The position numbers and the translations under genes are program-made. A stretch of DNA of 64,000 nucleotides from contig CAMTUU010000003.1 in assembly GCA_947085045.1 (NCBI GenBank), positions 1 through 64,000 on the forward strand. Reading direction: 5' to 3'. Numbering within the stretch: position 1 is the stretch's first letter; every line of letters begins with the position of its first letter. This DNA comes from Pseudolysinimonas_A sp947085045 (GTDB lineage: Bacteria; Actinomycetota; Actinomycetes; Actinomycetales; Microbacteriaceae). Below are positions 9,499 through 18,282 of the stretch, piece by piece. Under the pieces are notes generated by a model. That model was not told the origin of the DNA and made no database searches. It was given only the letters and a program-made list of their open reading frames with translations.

Positions 9499-9511
9499 CT
9501 ACTCGACCACC
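9499..9511 (-). repeat. Half copy of the palindromic intergenic repeat forming the treS stop
   Basis: Read on the minus strand this is GGTGGTCGAGTAG, identical to the left arm of the three full repeats in this window. It encodes the last residues (VVE) and the TAG stop of the TreS-like gene. The second arm is degenerate or absent. Confidence 0.6.
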
Positions 9512-11799
9512 GAGTCGGCGGTGGGCTCCAGGGTGAGGAAGAGGGCGCCGTAGGCGGGGACACTGACCACGAAGCTCAGCAGATCGTCGACGCGGGCGAT
9601 CGTCTCGCCGGTCGCCGCCGACACCACATCGGCCTGCGGGACGAGGTGCGCCGAATGCACCGTGCCCTCGACGGGCTCCGGTGAGAAGTTGAGCACCGTG
9701 ACCTGCACCGCCGCGTCGAGGGTCGGGTCGCCGTCGTCGAGTCGATGCACAAGGACGAGCATCGCGGGGTGGGCGACCTCCGGGATGTCGACCTGCGTCG
9801 CCGTCGCGATCCCCGACGAGCGCCGTACGTCGAGGATGGCGGCCAGTCGCGAGGCGAACGACGCCGGGTCCTTGAGCTGTGCCGGGAGCGAGCCGTACAG
9901 CGAGCGGCCCCGCGGCATCCCGGCGGCCGAGCGCACCGCGCCGGGGTCGACGTCGAGCAGGTCGTGCGCGCCGCGTTCGATCCACCGGGTGTCGCCGGTG
10001 GAGACGAGGTCGGTGACCTCCGCGGCCGGCACCGTGAGCATCCCGGTGAGGTCCCAGCCCGACAGAGCGAAGACGCCGGGCTGCCAGGCGTTGTAGGCGC
10101 AGAGCAGCAGATGCGCCTCGCGGATCGCGGGGATGTCGGCATCCGCGATGTCGTCGAGGGCGGCGAAGCCCTGGGTCGCCGCGATGAGCGACGTCGCCGT
10201 GCAAGCGATGCCGTTCTGCGTGAAGACCTGGTTGTAGTCGGCGCCCCCGGTGAGAGCCGCCGTGAGGTCGGCCCGCACCTCCTCCGCGAGCAGGGCTCCC
10301 GGCACCTCCCGGAGCCGGAACCGGTAGGTGTCGTCGCGGTGCCGCGTCGCCCAGTGCACCAGCTCGTAGGTGAGCTCGTCGTGGTTCTGCAGGCCGTGCA
10401 CCAGCTGCACGGGCTGCACGCCCAGTTCGAGCGACTGGGTCAGCGCGAGGCGCAGGAACTCGGTCTGCCCGGTGGCGAGGGCGTGCTGGTAGCCCGGGCG
10501 GCCCACGAAGTCGTAGGACAGGTCGGCCCCGACGGCACCCGTGTCGCGGATGTCCTCCATCGTCAGGTTGAGCTCCTGGAAGGTGAACCCGCCGACCTTG
10601 CGCACCATGCCGGCGATGATGTGGTTCGCCGCGTGCGAGAGCGGATGCCCCTCCGACCAGGCGGGGAGCCCCTCGGCGCTCTTCTCGACGCCGAGGAAGC
10701 CGTTGGCATCCAGCCGGAGCGCCGACGTGCCGAGTTCGCCGAGGGAGTGCAGGGCGTCGCCGATGACGAGGCGCATGCCGGCGAACGTCGGGTCGAGCCA
10801 GTTGATCGACGGCTGACCCTGCTTGAAGTAGTGCAGGTAGACCCAGCGCCGACTGATGCCGTCGGTGCCGATCGTGGGGGCGGTCGCGCTCCAGTTCGTC
10901 TCCTTCACGCCCGGCGTGTAGAAGATGACGCGCTGCAACGCACCGATGATGTACCCGCGCTCGGCCAGCTCCTGCTCGGTCGCGGCGTCGAGGTTGACGG
11001 CATCCGCCCCCTCCGGCACCTCGGGGAGCAGACCCCAGTCCTCCGGCGGGATCTCGACCATGTGGTAGATCCCGGGGTAGTCCTTATGGCCCATCTCGGC
11101 GAGCCGGAAGTCGGCGCCCTTGCCGGTGTGACCCGGCACGATGTCGTCGATGACGCTGCCGCCGTGGGCGTCGGCGACGTCGCACAGCCGGCGGAACTCG
11201 TCCTCGGTGCCGAAGGCGGGGTCGATCTGGGTGCTGATCCGGTCGAAGTGGCCGTCGACGCTCGGGGTCTCCTGCCAGTCCCGGATGCCGCCCGCGCGTT
11301 TCACCGGACCGGTGTGGATGGCGGTGATGCCGATCTTCTCGAAGGCCGACCACAGCTCCTCGTCGCCGAGCGCCGCGAGGAACGACTGCCCGGGCCGGGT
11401 GATGAGCGACAGCGGGTAGGCGGTGAACCAGACGTCGCTCGTCGCGATCGCGCGGCGGGCGTCGGGCCGCGCGTAGGGGTTGCGCCACATCGACGGCTGC
11501 CCCGACAGCTGACGCGCGAGCACGTCGGCGTCCTTGAGCATCGACTGCCGCACGAGCCACTCGACGTACGACGGGTTGGTGCCGTTGGCGGTGCGCGGGT
11601 CGGTCGTGACCCGGCGCAGGCTGCCGCCGCGGAACTGGTCGCGCGGACGCAGACGACCGGGCCGCGCGGGGTAGCGCTGCTCGTCGTAGCTGATCTCGGG
11701 CGTCTCGACCTCGACCTCGATCTCGCCGTCGGCGCGCAGCTCCGACAGGTCGATCGGGCCGGTGTAGAGGTGCTCGTCCGGATGCTCGTCGCGCGCCAT
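9499..11799 (-). CDS. treS: TreS-like GH13 enzyme (maltose/trehalose glucosyltransferase)
   Basis: This GH13 enzyme probably interconverts trehalose and maltose, supplying the neighbouring maltokinase. The 766-residue product has the four GH13 regions: DDIVPGHTG (about residue 218), the nucleophile in ALRLDANGF (about 361), the general acid in FQELNL (about 408) and the stabilising Asp in LQNHDELTY (about 469). A beta-sandwich C-terminal domain follows. It is longer than the usual 570-600-residue TreS, with about 100 extra N-terminal residues, so it may belong to another TreS-like GH13 subfamily and its exact substrate is less certain than its fold. The ATG follows AGAGG. The C-terminal codons and stop derive from an intergenic repeat sequence. 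Confidence 0.75.
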   Translation of the reverse strand: MARDEHPDEHLYTGPIDLSELRADGEIEVEVETPEISYDEQRYPARPGRLRPRDQFRGGSLRRVTTDPRTANGTNPSYVEWLVRQSMLKDADVLARQLSGQPSMWRNPYARPDARRAIATSDVWFTAYPLSLITRPGQSFLAALGDEELWSAFEKIGITAIHTGPVKRAGGIRDWQETPSVDGHFDRISTQIDPAFGTEDEFRRLCDVADAHGGSVIDDIVPGHTGKGADFRLAEMGHKDYPGIYHMVEIPPEDWGLLPEVPEGADAVNLDAATEQELAERGYIIGALQRVIFYTPGVKETNWSATAPTIGTDGISRRWVYLHYFKQGQPSINWLDPTFAGMRLVIGDALHSLGELGTSALRLDANGFLGVEKSAEGLPAWSEGHPLSHAANHIIAGMVRKVGGFTFQELNLTMEDIRDTGAVGADLSYDFVGRPGYQHALATGQTEFLRLALTQSLELGVQPVQLVHGLQNHDELTYELVHWATRHRDDTYRFRLREVPGALLAEEVRADLTAALTGGADYNQVFTQNGIACTATSLIAATQGFAALDDIADADIPAIREAHLLLCAYNAWQPGVFALSGWDLTGMLTVPAAEVTDLVSTGDTRWIERGAHDLLDVDPGAVRSAAGMPRGRSLYGSLPAQLKDPASFASRLAAILDVRRSSGIATATQVDIPEVAHPAMLVLVHRLDDGDPTLDAAVQVTVLNFSPEPVEGTVHSAHLVPQADVVSAATGETIARVDDLLSFVVSVPAYGALFLTLEPTADSVVE

Positions 11800-11846
11800 C
11801 CTCTGACGCTACGACCTCCGCGCCTCCCGTAGGCCATCCTTGACAG

Positions 11847-14774
11847 GTGCGCGGATTCGCAGAGTGGCTGCTCGGCATCGCGGCTCAGCAGCCCGGTGAG
11901 TACCGACGGCTGCGCCGCATCCGGTCGCTGATCTACACCCGCGTCGGCGAGCTGCGGGCCGAGGTGGTGCGCAGCGCCGAGCCGATCGCGTTCGACGAGA
12001 TCCCGCGCAACGCCTTCCGGCCGCTGCGGGACGGTGCGAGCTGGGGAGGCGTACTCGACTGCGCGTGGCTGCACCTGACCGGCGACGTCCCGGCCGGGGT
12101 GACCGACGCCGTCGTGATGCTCGGCCTCCGCGGCGAGGGGCTCGTCTACGGCGCCGACGGGGTGATCCTGGATGCCGTCACCACGGTGTTCCAGCAGGGC
12201 GACCTGCCGCACAGCGGGGGCCGCTTCCGCCCGGTGCGCCGGGTCGACCTCTCAGCCGGTCGCGTCGACCTCTACGCCGACGTCGCCCACAACGGGTTCA
12301 TCATCTACAACGTCGGCCGGGGCCGCTTCCACGGCGCCCACCTGGCGACCCGGAACGACGAGGCCTTCGCCCTCTACTACGACTACCTGACGCTCACGGT
12401 GCTCGCCCACGCCACCGACGACGCCGCCCTGCGCACCGACCTTCGGCGCGACCTGGATGCCGCCTGGGCGCGGGTGCGCGCCGGCGACCTCGCCGCGGCC
12501 CGGGCCGCTCTCGCCGGAGCGCTCGCCGCCCCGTCCACCGACGACTTCGTGTACAGCGCCGTCGGCCACGGGCACCTCGACATGGCCTGGCTCTGGCCGC
12601 TGCGCGAGACCCGGCGCAAGGCCGCCCGCACCTACACCCGGGCGCTCGCCTCGATCGAGGACCGCCCGGGCTACATCTACGGCACCTCCCAGCCGCAGCA
12701 GATGCAGTGGATGAAGGACCGTCATCCCGACCTGTTTGCGCGCATGAAGCAGGCCGTCGCCGCCGGCCGCCTCGAGCTGCAGGGCTCGTTCTGGGTGGAG
12801 ACCGACACCAACCTGCCGGGCGGCGAGTCGCTCGTGCGCCAGGCGCTCATCGGCCGCCGGTTCCTCCAGGAGGAATTCGGGCTGACCGACGAGGATCTCC
12901 GGCTGTGCTGGCTGCCCGACACCTTCGGCTACACCGGGGCGCTGCCGCAGATCCTCACGAAGGCGGGGATGGACTGGTTCCAGACGATCAAGCTGGCGTG
13001 GAACCGGTTCAACGACCACCCCTACCGCTCGTTCCACTGGGCGGGCATCGACGGCTCCGAGGTGCTCGTGCACATGCCGCCCGAGGGCGACTACAACTCG
13101 CGCGGCGCCGCCGACGGGCTGCTGACCGGGCTGAAGAAGTACCCCGAGCGCGACCTCGGCGCCGCCCTGCTGGTCTACGGCTCGGGCGACGGCGGCGGCG
13201 GGCCGGGTGAGATCCACCATGAGGTCGTCGGGCGCGAGCACGACCTCCGGGGCCTGCCGAAGGTGCGGTACTCGCGGGCGGGTGACTTCTTCCGCAAGCT
13301 CCAGACCCTCGACGTGACCCACCGCTACGCGGGCGAGCTGTACCTCGAGGCGCACCAGGGCACGTACACGACGAATGCCCTGATCAAGAAGCACAACCGC
13401 ATCGCCGAACGGCGGCTGCACGAGGCCGAGGCGCTCGCCGCGATGACCGGCCGCGCGTCCCGCGACGACCTCGAGCAGCACTGGCGCGACGTGCTGCTGC
13501 ACCACTTCCACGACATCCTGCCGGGGTCGTCGATCGCGCGGGTGAGCACCGAGGCGGTCGCCGAGCTGACCCGGGTGAGCGGCGAACTGGAGGCCTACGC
13601 CGCCCCGCTCATCGCGCGGCTGCCCCGCACGGGCGTCGCGCCGGGCGCCCTCAACCTCACCGGGGTCGCCCGCGACGAGCACGTGCGGATCGACGGCACC
13701 TGGTTCCGCGCGCGGGTCGACCCTTACGCGGCGAGCGTCCTCAAGCCCGCCGCGCCGGCCCCCGAGCTGCGCGCGCGCGGCGACGAACTCGGCAACGGCA
13801 CCCTCACCCTGCGGTTCGGAGCCAGCGGCGAGGTCGTGTCGATGACCGACGCCGCGGGCACCGAGCACGCGGCCGACGGGCTCAACCGGCTCGTGCTGCA
13901 CAAGGACCCCTACACCTGGCCGTGGGACGCCTGGGACATCGGGCCCGACTACCTGAAGCGCACCCCCCGCGTGCTGCGCCCCGTCGAGGTGACCACGGCG
14001 CTCGACGGCCCGACGGCGGTGCGCACGCATGTCTTCCGGTTCGGTCGCTCGCGCGCGGAACAGCGGATCATCGTCGAGGCCGGCTCCGTGCTCGTGCGGG
14101 TCGAGACGACGATCGACTGGCGCGAACGGCACAAGATGCTCCGCGCGGACTTCCGGCCGCGGCGCTACGGCGCGACGAGTAGGAGCGAGATCCAGTTCGG
14201 CCACATCTCGCGGCCCACGACCGAAGCGGACGCCGTGGAGGACGCGCAGTTCGAGATCTGCGCCCACAAATGGATCGCTACCGAAACTCCCGACGGAGGT
14301 TTCGCGGTCTTGAACGATTCGAAGTACGGGCATCGGGCGAAGTCGGGCCTGATCTCGCTCAACCTTTTGCGCGCGCCCACCTTTCCCGACAAGACCGCCG
14401 ACCGCGGCGTGCACACCTTCACCTACGCCTTCCGTCCGTTCGACTCCGGCGACCTGAGCGGGGTCATCCGCGACGGCTACCGGCTGAACAACCCGCTCCG
14501 CCTCGAACCGGGAGTGTCGGCACCCTCCTTCGCGGCCACGACCGACCCGGGTGTCATCATCGAGACCATCAAGCCGGCCGAGTCCGGCGACGGGGTGGTG
14601 GTGCGGATGTACGAGAGCCTCGGCCGCGCGACGGTCACCGCGCTGCGCACGACCGCCGCCCACACCCGCGCGACGGTCACCGACCTGCTCGAGCGCCCCC
14701 TGCACCCCGCCGACCTCGACCACCTCGAGCTCGGACCCTTCGAGATCCTCACGATCCACCTGGAGACCCGATGA
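11847..14774 (+). CDS. Alpha-mannosidase, GH38
   Basis: A zinc-dependent retaining alpha-mannosidase of 975 residues, with no signal peptide, so it acts on mannosides inside the cell. The GH38 zinc ligands lie in GHGHLDMAWLW (about residues 240-250) and the nucleophile region is LPDTFGYTGALPQI (about 356-370). HHFHDILPGSS, typical of the middle domain, is near residue 552. The length is normal. The start is GTG with no strong Shine-Dalgarno, 47 bases from the divergent treS-like gene, so the two probably share a promoter region. The stop overlaps the start of the sugar transporter by 4 bases (ATGA), so import and hydrolysis are likely co-translated. Confidence 0.92.
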   Translation: MRGFAEWLLGIAAQQPGEYRRLRRIRSLIYTRVGELRAEVVRSAEPIAFDEIPRNAFRPLRDGASWGGVLDCAWLHLTGDVPAGVTDAVVMLGLRGEGLVYGADGVILDAVTTVFQQGDLPHSGGRFRPVRRVDLSAGRVDLYADVAHNGFIIYNVGRGRFHGAHLATRNDEAFALYYDYLTLTVLAHATDDAALRTDLRRDLDAAWARVRAGDLAAARAALAGALAAPSTDDFVYSAVGHGHLDMAWLWPLRETRRKAARTYTRALASIEDRPGYIYGTSQPQQMQWMKDRHPDLFARMKQAVAAGRLELQGSFWVETDTNLPGGESLVRQALIGRRFLQEEFGLTDEDLRLCWLPDTFGYTGALPQILTKAGMDWFQTIKLAWNRFNDHPYRSFHWAGIDGSEVLVHMPPEGDYNSRGAADGLLTGLKKYPERDLGAALLVYGSGDGGGGPGEIHHEVVGREHDLRGLPKVRYSRAGDFFRKLQTLDVTHRYAGELYLEAHQGTYTTNALIKKHNRIAERRLHEAEALAAMTGRASRDDLEQHWRDVLLHHFHDILPGSSIARVSTEAVAELTRVSGELEAYAAPLIARLPRTGVAPGALNLTGVARDEHVRIDGTWFRARVDPYAASVLKPAAPAPELRARGDELGNGTLTLRFGASGEVVSMTDAAGTEHAADGLNRLVLHKDPYTWPWDAWDIGPDYLKRTPRVLRPVEVTTALDGPTAVRTHVFRFGRSRAEQRIIVEAGSVLVRVETTIDWRERHKMLRADFRPRRYGATSRSEIQFGHISRPTTEADAVEDAQFEICAHKWIATETPDGGFAVLNDSKYGHRAKSGLISLNLLRAPTFPDKTADRGVHTFTYAFRPFDSGDLSGVIRDGYRLNNPLRLEPGVSAPSFAATTDPGVIIETIKPAESGDGVVVRMYESLGRATVTALRTTAAHTRATVTDLLERPLHPADLDHLELGPFEILTIHLETR

Positions 14775-16117
14775 CCACCGAGGCAGCGCCGCCCCGCACC
14801 CCCCGCGTCCCGTCGCCGCGGGCGCAGAACACCGCGATCGTGACCGCCGCCTTCGGGCAGAACCTGGTCTACGCCACGGTGAGCACCTTCCTGCTCTTCT
14901 ACCTGGTCGAGATGATCGGGCTGAGCACCGGGGCGATCGCGGTCGTCACGATCGTGCTCACGGCGGCCCGCATCGTGGATGCCGTCGCCGACCCGTTCGT
15001 CGGCAGCCTCGTGGACCTCACCCGCACCCGCTGGGGCAAGTTCCGCCCGTTCATCCTGTTCTCGGCCCTCCCCGTCGCCGTGCTCACGGTGCTGATCTTC
15101 GCGGTGCCCGACATCGACGAGTCGGGGCAACTGATCTATTTCGCGATCTGCTACCTCATCTGGGGCCTCGTCTACGCGGCGTGCGACGTGCCGCTCTGGG
15201 GCCTCATCGGCTCCGCGTTCCCCGAGCAGGAGCGGCGCGCCCGGGTGATCGGCAACGTGCGGGCCGTCGGCGCCGTCGCGGTCGGGCTCTCCACCCTGGG
15301 CGCCCCCGCCCTCGCCGCCGCCCTGAGCTTCGGCCCGGAGACCACCCCGGAGGGCTGGGCCCGCACGATCGTCGTCATCGCCGTGGTCGGGATGGGCATC
15401 TTCCTGCTGGCGTTCTTCGTGCCGCGCGAGCGGGTGAGCACGGCCGAGCCGACCAGCTTCCGCGCGCTGTTCGGGGCCCTGTTCCGTAACAAGCCGCTGC
15501 TGCTCGTGCTGCTCGGCTCGGTGCTCGGCTTCGGTCGCTCGATCGTGCAGGCCGGCGGCGCGGTGTTCGTCGTCGTGGCCTACGGCAGCTCGGCCAACTT
15601 CACTCTCGTCGGGGCGGCGATCATCGCCGGCATCGTGCTCGGGTCGATCGTCACGCCGCTCGTGATGCGACGGTTCAGCGGGCGCACCCTCATCCTGCTC
15701 AGCTCGTTCGTCGCCGCGGCCGCCTACGTCGTCATGTACGTCGCCGGGTTCCAGAACCTGATCGTGCTGATCCTGCTGATCTTCGTCACCGGGCTCATGC
15801 TCGGGGTGTTCCTGGTCGCGCAGACGACGATGATCGCGGACGCCGTCGACGCCGCCGAGCGCGCCACGGGCCTGCGCAACGACGGCATCTCGTTCGCCAC
15901 GCTGACCTTCGTCACGAAGGTGATGAGCGCGTTCTCGGTGATGGCGTTCGGCATCGTGGTCGTGATTGCCGGCTACCAGAAGGGGGTCGAGGTAACCGCC
16001 GAGATGCAGAACATCGTGTTCATCGGCATCACCCTCGTGCCCGCGGTCAGCTGCCTGTTGTCGGCGATCCCGTTCTGGCGCTACCGCCTCACGGCGGGTT
16101 CTCCCTCCACTTCCTGA
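14771..16117 (+). CDS. GPH-family sugar:cation symporter (MelB-like MFS)
   Basis: A 448-residue membrane transporter of the glycoside-pentoside-hexuronide family, which takes up sugars with Na+ or H+. About twelve hydrophobic segments are visible. Family signatures include DAVADPFVGSLVD and RTRWGKFRPFI in the first loop and a central cytoplasmic loop with FPEQERRARVIG. The ATG at 14771 overlaps the stop of the alpha-mannosidase gene; earlier in-frame codons lie inside that gene and are not used. Coupling to a GH38 enzyme suggests that the cargo is a mannoside or mannose-containing oligosaccharide. That is inference, since the family does not reveal its substrate from sequence. Confidence 0.87.
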   Translation: MTTEAAPPRTPRVPSPRAQNTAIVTAAFGQNLVYATVSTFLLFYLVEMIGLSTGAIAVVTIVLTAARIVDAVADPFVGSLVDLTRTRWGKFRPFILFSALPVAVLTVLIFAVPDIDESGQLIYFAICYLIWGLVYAACDVPLWGLIGSAFPEQERRARVIGNVRAVGAVAVGLSTLGAPALAAALSFGPETTPEGWARTIVVIAVVGMGIFLLAFFVPRERVSTAEPTSFRALFGALFRNKPLLLVLLGSVLGFGRSIVQAGGAVFVVVAYGSSANFTLVGAAIIAGIVLGSIVTPLVMRRFSGRTLILLSSFVAAAAYVVMYVAGFQNLIVLILLIFVTGLMLGVFLVAQTTMIADAVDAAERATGLRNDGISFATLTFVTKVMSAFSVMAFGIVVVIAGYQKGVEVTAEMQNIVFIGITLVPAVSCLLSAIPFWRYRLTAGSPSTS

Positions 16118-16163
16118 ACGCGGCGCACTCTGGTGTTGTCACTCAACGGCACTTTCGGACTCG

Positions 16164-16180
16164 AACGTTATCGAAGCGTT
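16164..16180 (+). promoter_or_regulatory. Possible LacI-type operator upstream of the sugar ABC genes
   Basis: The sequence AACGTTATCGAAGCGTT has AACG...CGTT half sites around a central CG, resembling LacI-family operators, in the 175-base gap before the binding-protein gene. No LacI-type gene lies in the window, so the regulator would be elsewhere. Assignment is by resemblance only. Confidence 0.35.
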
Positions 16181-16292
16181 ACCGTTTAGATTCACAACTT
16201 GAAGCCAATACGGGCGAACATGGCTACGCCCCGCCGAAGACGACGGGGTACCAAGAGGGTCAACCTCACTTCGAAGAAGAAGGGGAGAAACC

Positions 16293-17348
16293 GTGAAGCG
16301 TGCTTCATTGATCTCCGTTCTCGCGATCGCCGGTGTCTCGGCGATCGCACTGGCCGGATGTACGACCGCGGACAACGGCGGCGGAGATGCGGCGGCTACT
16401 CGCGCCTGCGTCATCCTGCCCGACTCGGCGTCCTCGGACCGCTGGGAGAACCTGGACCGCAAGTACCTCGACGAAGGCCTCACCGCCGCCGGCTTCGAGG
16501 TCGACATCCAGAACGCGCAGGGCGACACGGCGAAGTACGCCACCATCGCCGACCAGCAGCTCCAGCAGGGCTGCGGCGTCATGCTGCTCGTCGACTACAA
16601 CGGCGCCGGCGTGGCCGTCGCCGAGAAGGCCAAGGGCCAGGGCATCCCGGTCATCGCCTACGACCGTCCGATCGCGGGTGCGGACTACTACGTGTCGTTC
16701 GACAACTTCCAGGTCGGCGCGCTCGAGGGTCAGATGGTCGTCGACGGGCTCAAGGACGCCGGTAAGGACCCGGCCACCGCGACCGTCGTCTACATGGGCG
16801 GCGACCCGGCCGACGGCAACGCGAAGTTCTTCCGCGACGGAGCTGTCTCCGTGATGGAAGCGGCCGGCATCACCGCTGCCGCCGAGCCGCCGGGAATCTG
16901 GGACGGCCCGACCTCGGCGACCAACTTCGAGCAGGCTCTCGCCACGCTCGGCGGTTCGGTTGACGCGGTCTGGGCTGCCAACGACACCAACGCTGCCGGC
17001 GTGATCACGATCCTCGACAAGAACGGCCTCGTCGTTCCGGTCTCGGGTCAGGATGCCAACACCGCGGGTCTGCAGAACGTCCTGCTGGGCAAGCAGTACG
17101 CGACCGTCTACAAGCCGGTGAAGCTCGAGGCTGATGCCGCGGTCAAGCTCGCGATCTCGCTGCTCAACGGCGAGACCCCGACCGCCGAAGCGGAGCTCGA
17201 TGACGGCACGCCGTACATCCAGGTCACGCCGGTCGTCGTGGGCCCCGAAGAGGTGCAGCAGGTCATCGACGCCGGCGACGCCGACGCCGCCGAGCTGTGC
17301 CAGGGCGACGTCGCGGCCAAGTGCGACGAATACGGCATCAAGTACTAA
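16293..17348 (+). CDS. Sugar ABC transporter substrate-binding lipoprotein (XylF-like)
   Basis: A periplasmic-binding-fold lipoprotein of 351 residues that captures a sugar outside the membrane and delivers it to the permease encoded downstream. The lipobox LAGC puts the lipidated cysteine at residue 23. The mature protein is a type I (ribose/xylose) binding protein: VILPDSASSDRWENLD, then LLVDYNGAG, IPVIAYDRPI and the hinge region around VSFDNF, which most resembles XylF and ChvE. The start is GTG with AGGGGAG six bases upstream. A strong hairpin follows the gene, probably raising its mRNA level over the membrane components. Xylose is the best guess, but other aldoses are possible. Confidence 0.87.
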   Translation: MKRASLISVLAIAGVSAIALAGCTTADNGGGDAAATRACVILPDSASSDRWENLDRKYLDEGLTAAGFEVDIQNAQGDTAKYATIADQQLQQGCGVMLLVDYNGAGVAVAEKAKGQGIPVIAYDRPIAGADYYVSFDNFQVGALEGQMVVDGLKDAGKDPATATVVYMGGDPADGNAKFFRDGAVSVMEAAGITAAAEPPGIWDGPTSATNFEQALATLGGSVDAVWAANDTNAAGVITILDKNGLVVPVSGQDANTAGLQNVLLGKQYATVYKPVKLEADAAVKLAISLLNGETPTAEAELDDGTPYIQVTPVVVGPEEVQQVIDAGDADAAELCQGDVAAKCDEYGIKY

Positions 17349-17360
17349 CCAGCACCATCT

Positions 17361-17406
17361 GGCGGGGCCCCGGACTGCACCGACAAGGTCAGGACGGGGC
17401 CCCGCC
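17361..17406 (+). terminator. Intercistronic hairpin after the binding-protein gene
   Basis: GGCGGGGCCCCG at 17361-17372 and its perfect complement CGGGGCCCCGCC at 17395-17406 form a 12-base-pair stem with a 22-base loop and no T-run. Between a binding-protein gene and its ATPase gene such a structure usually acts as a partial terminator or as 3'-end protection, making the binding protein the most abundant product. Confidence 0.65.
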
Positions 17407-17529
17407 TCCTTCGCCCCCGGGCATCACCCGCACCGCCGTATCGCTCGCCCGGCGGACCCGACAGACTGGGGGCGATCCAATGACGTATCGACGGTGCCGC
17501 AGCGACCGCGGCACAGGAAAGGAACCCCC

Positions 17530-18282
17530 ATGGTTCAACCCATCATCGAACTGACGGAGATCGTCAAGGGCTTCGGCCCGGTGAGCGTGCTCAAGGGGGT
17601 GAACCTCCGGGCGTACCCCGGCAAGGTCACCGCACTCGTCGGCGACAACGGCGCCGGCAAGTCGACCCTGATCAAGGGTCTCGCCGGCGTGCAGCCCTAC
17701 GACTCCGGAACCGTGACGTTCGACGGCCGTGAGGTGCACCTCGCGAGCCCGCGCGACGCGTCGGCCCTCGGCATCGAGGTGGTCTACCAGGACCTCGCTC
17801 TCGCCGACAACCTCGACATCGTGCAGAACATGTTCCTCGGCCGCGAAGAGACCGAGTGGGGCACCTTCGACGAGGGCGTCATGGAGAAGCAGGCCTCCGA
17901 CACCCTCCGCTCCCTTTCGGTGCGCACGGTCAAGTCGGTGCGCCAGAAGGTGTCGTCGCTCTCGGGCGGACAGCGCCAGACGGTCGCCATCGCCCGTGCC
18001 GTGCTCAAGAACGCCCGCGTGGTCATCCTGGACGAGCCCACCGCCGCTCTCGGAGTCGCCCAGACCGAGCAGGTGCTCAACCTGGTCAAGCGGCTCGCGG
18101 AGCAGGGAGTCGCCGTCATCCTGATCAGTCACAACCTCGCCGACATCTTCGAGGTCGCCGACTACATCAGCGTGCTCTACCTCGGCCAGATGGTGGCCGA
18201 ACTCGAGACCGCGAAGACCACCCGCGACGAAGTCGTCGGATACATCACCGGCACCAAGACCCCGGCAGGAGCCCAGGCATGA
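17530..18282 (+). CDS. Sugar ABC transporter ATPase, single-NBD type
   Basis: A 250-residue ATPase that powers the sugar importer. Walker A is GDNGAGKST (about residue 38), the signature LSGGQRQTVAIARA (about 145), Walker B VVILDEP and the H-loop ILISHNL. The ATG at 17530 has AGGAAAGGA just upstream; longer in-frame readings have no support. Ribose/xylose importers usually have a fused double NBD of about 500 residues. This is the half-size form, as in the fructose importer FrcA, and would work as a homodimer. The last bases overlap the permease start (ATGA), so the two are translationally coupled. Confidence 0.9.
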   Translation: MVQPIIELTEIVKGFGPVSVLKGVNLRAYPGKVTALVGDNGAGKSTLIKGLAGVQPYDSGTVTFDGREVHLASPRDASALGIEVVYQDLALADNLDIVQNMFLGREETEWGTFDEGVMEKQASDTLRSLSVRTVKSVRQKVSSLSGGQRQTVAIARAVLKNARVVILDEPTAALGVAQTEQVLNLVKRLAEQGVAVILISHNLADIFEVADYISVLYLGQMVAELETAKTTRDEVVGYITGTKTPAGAQA

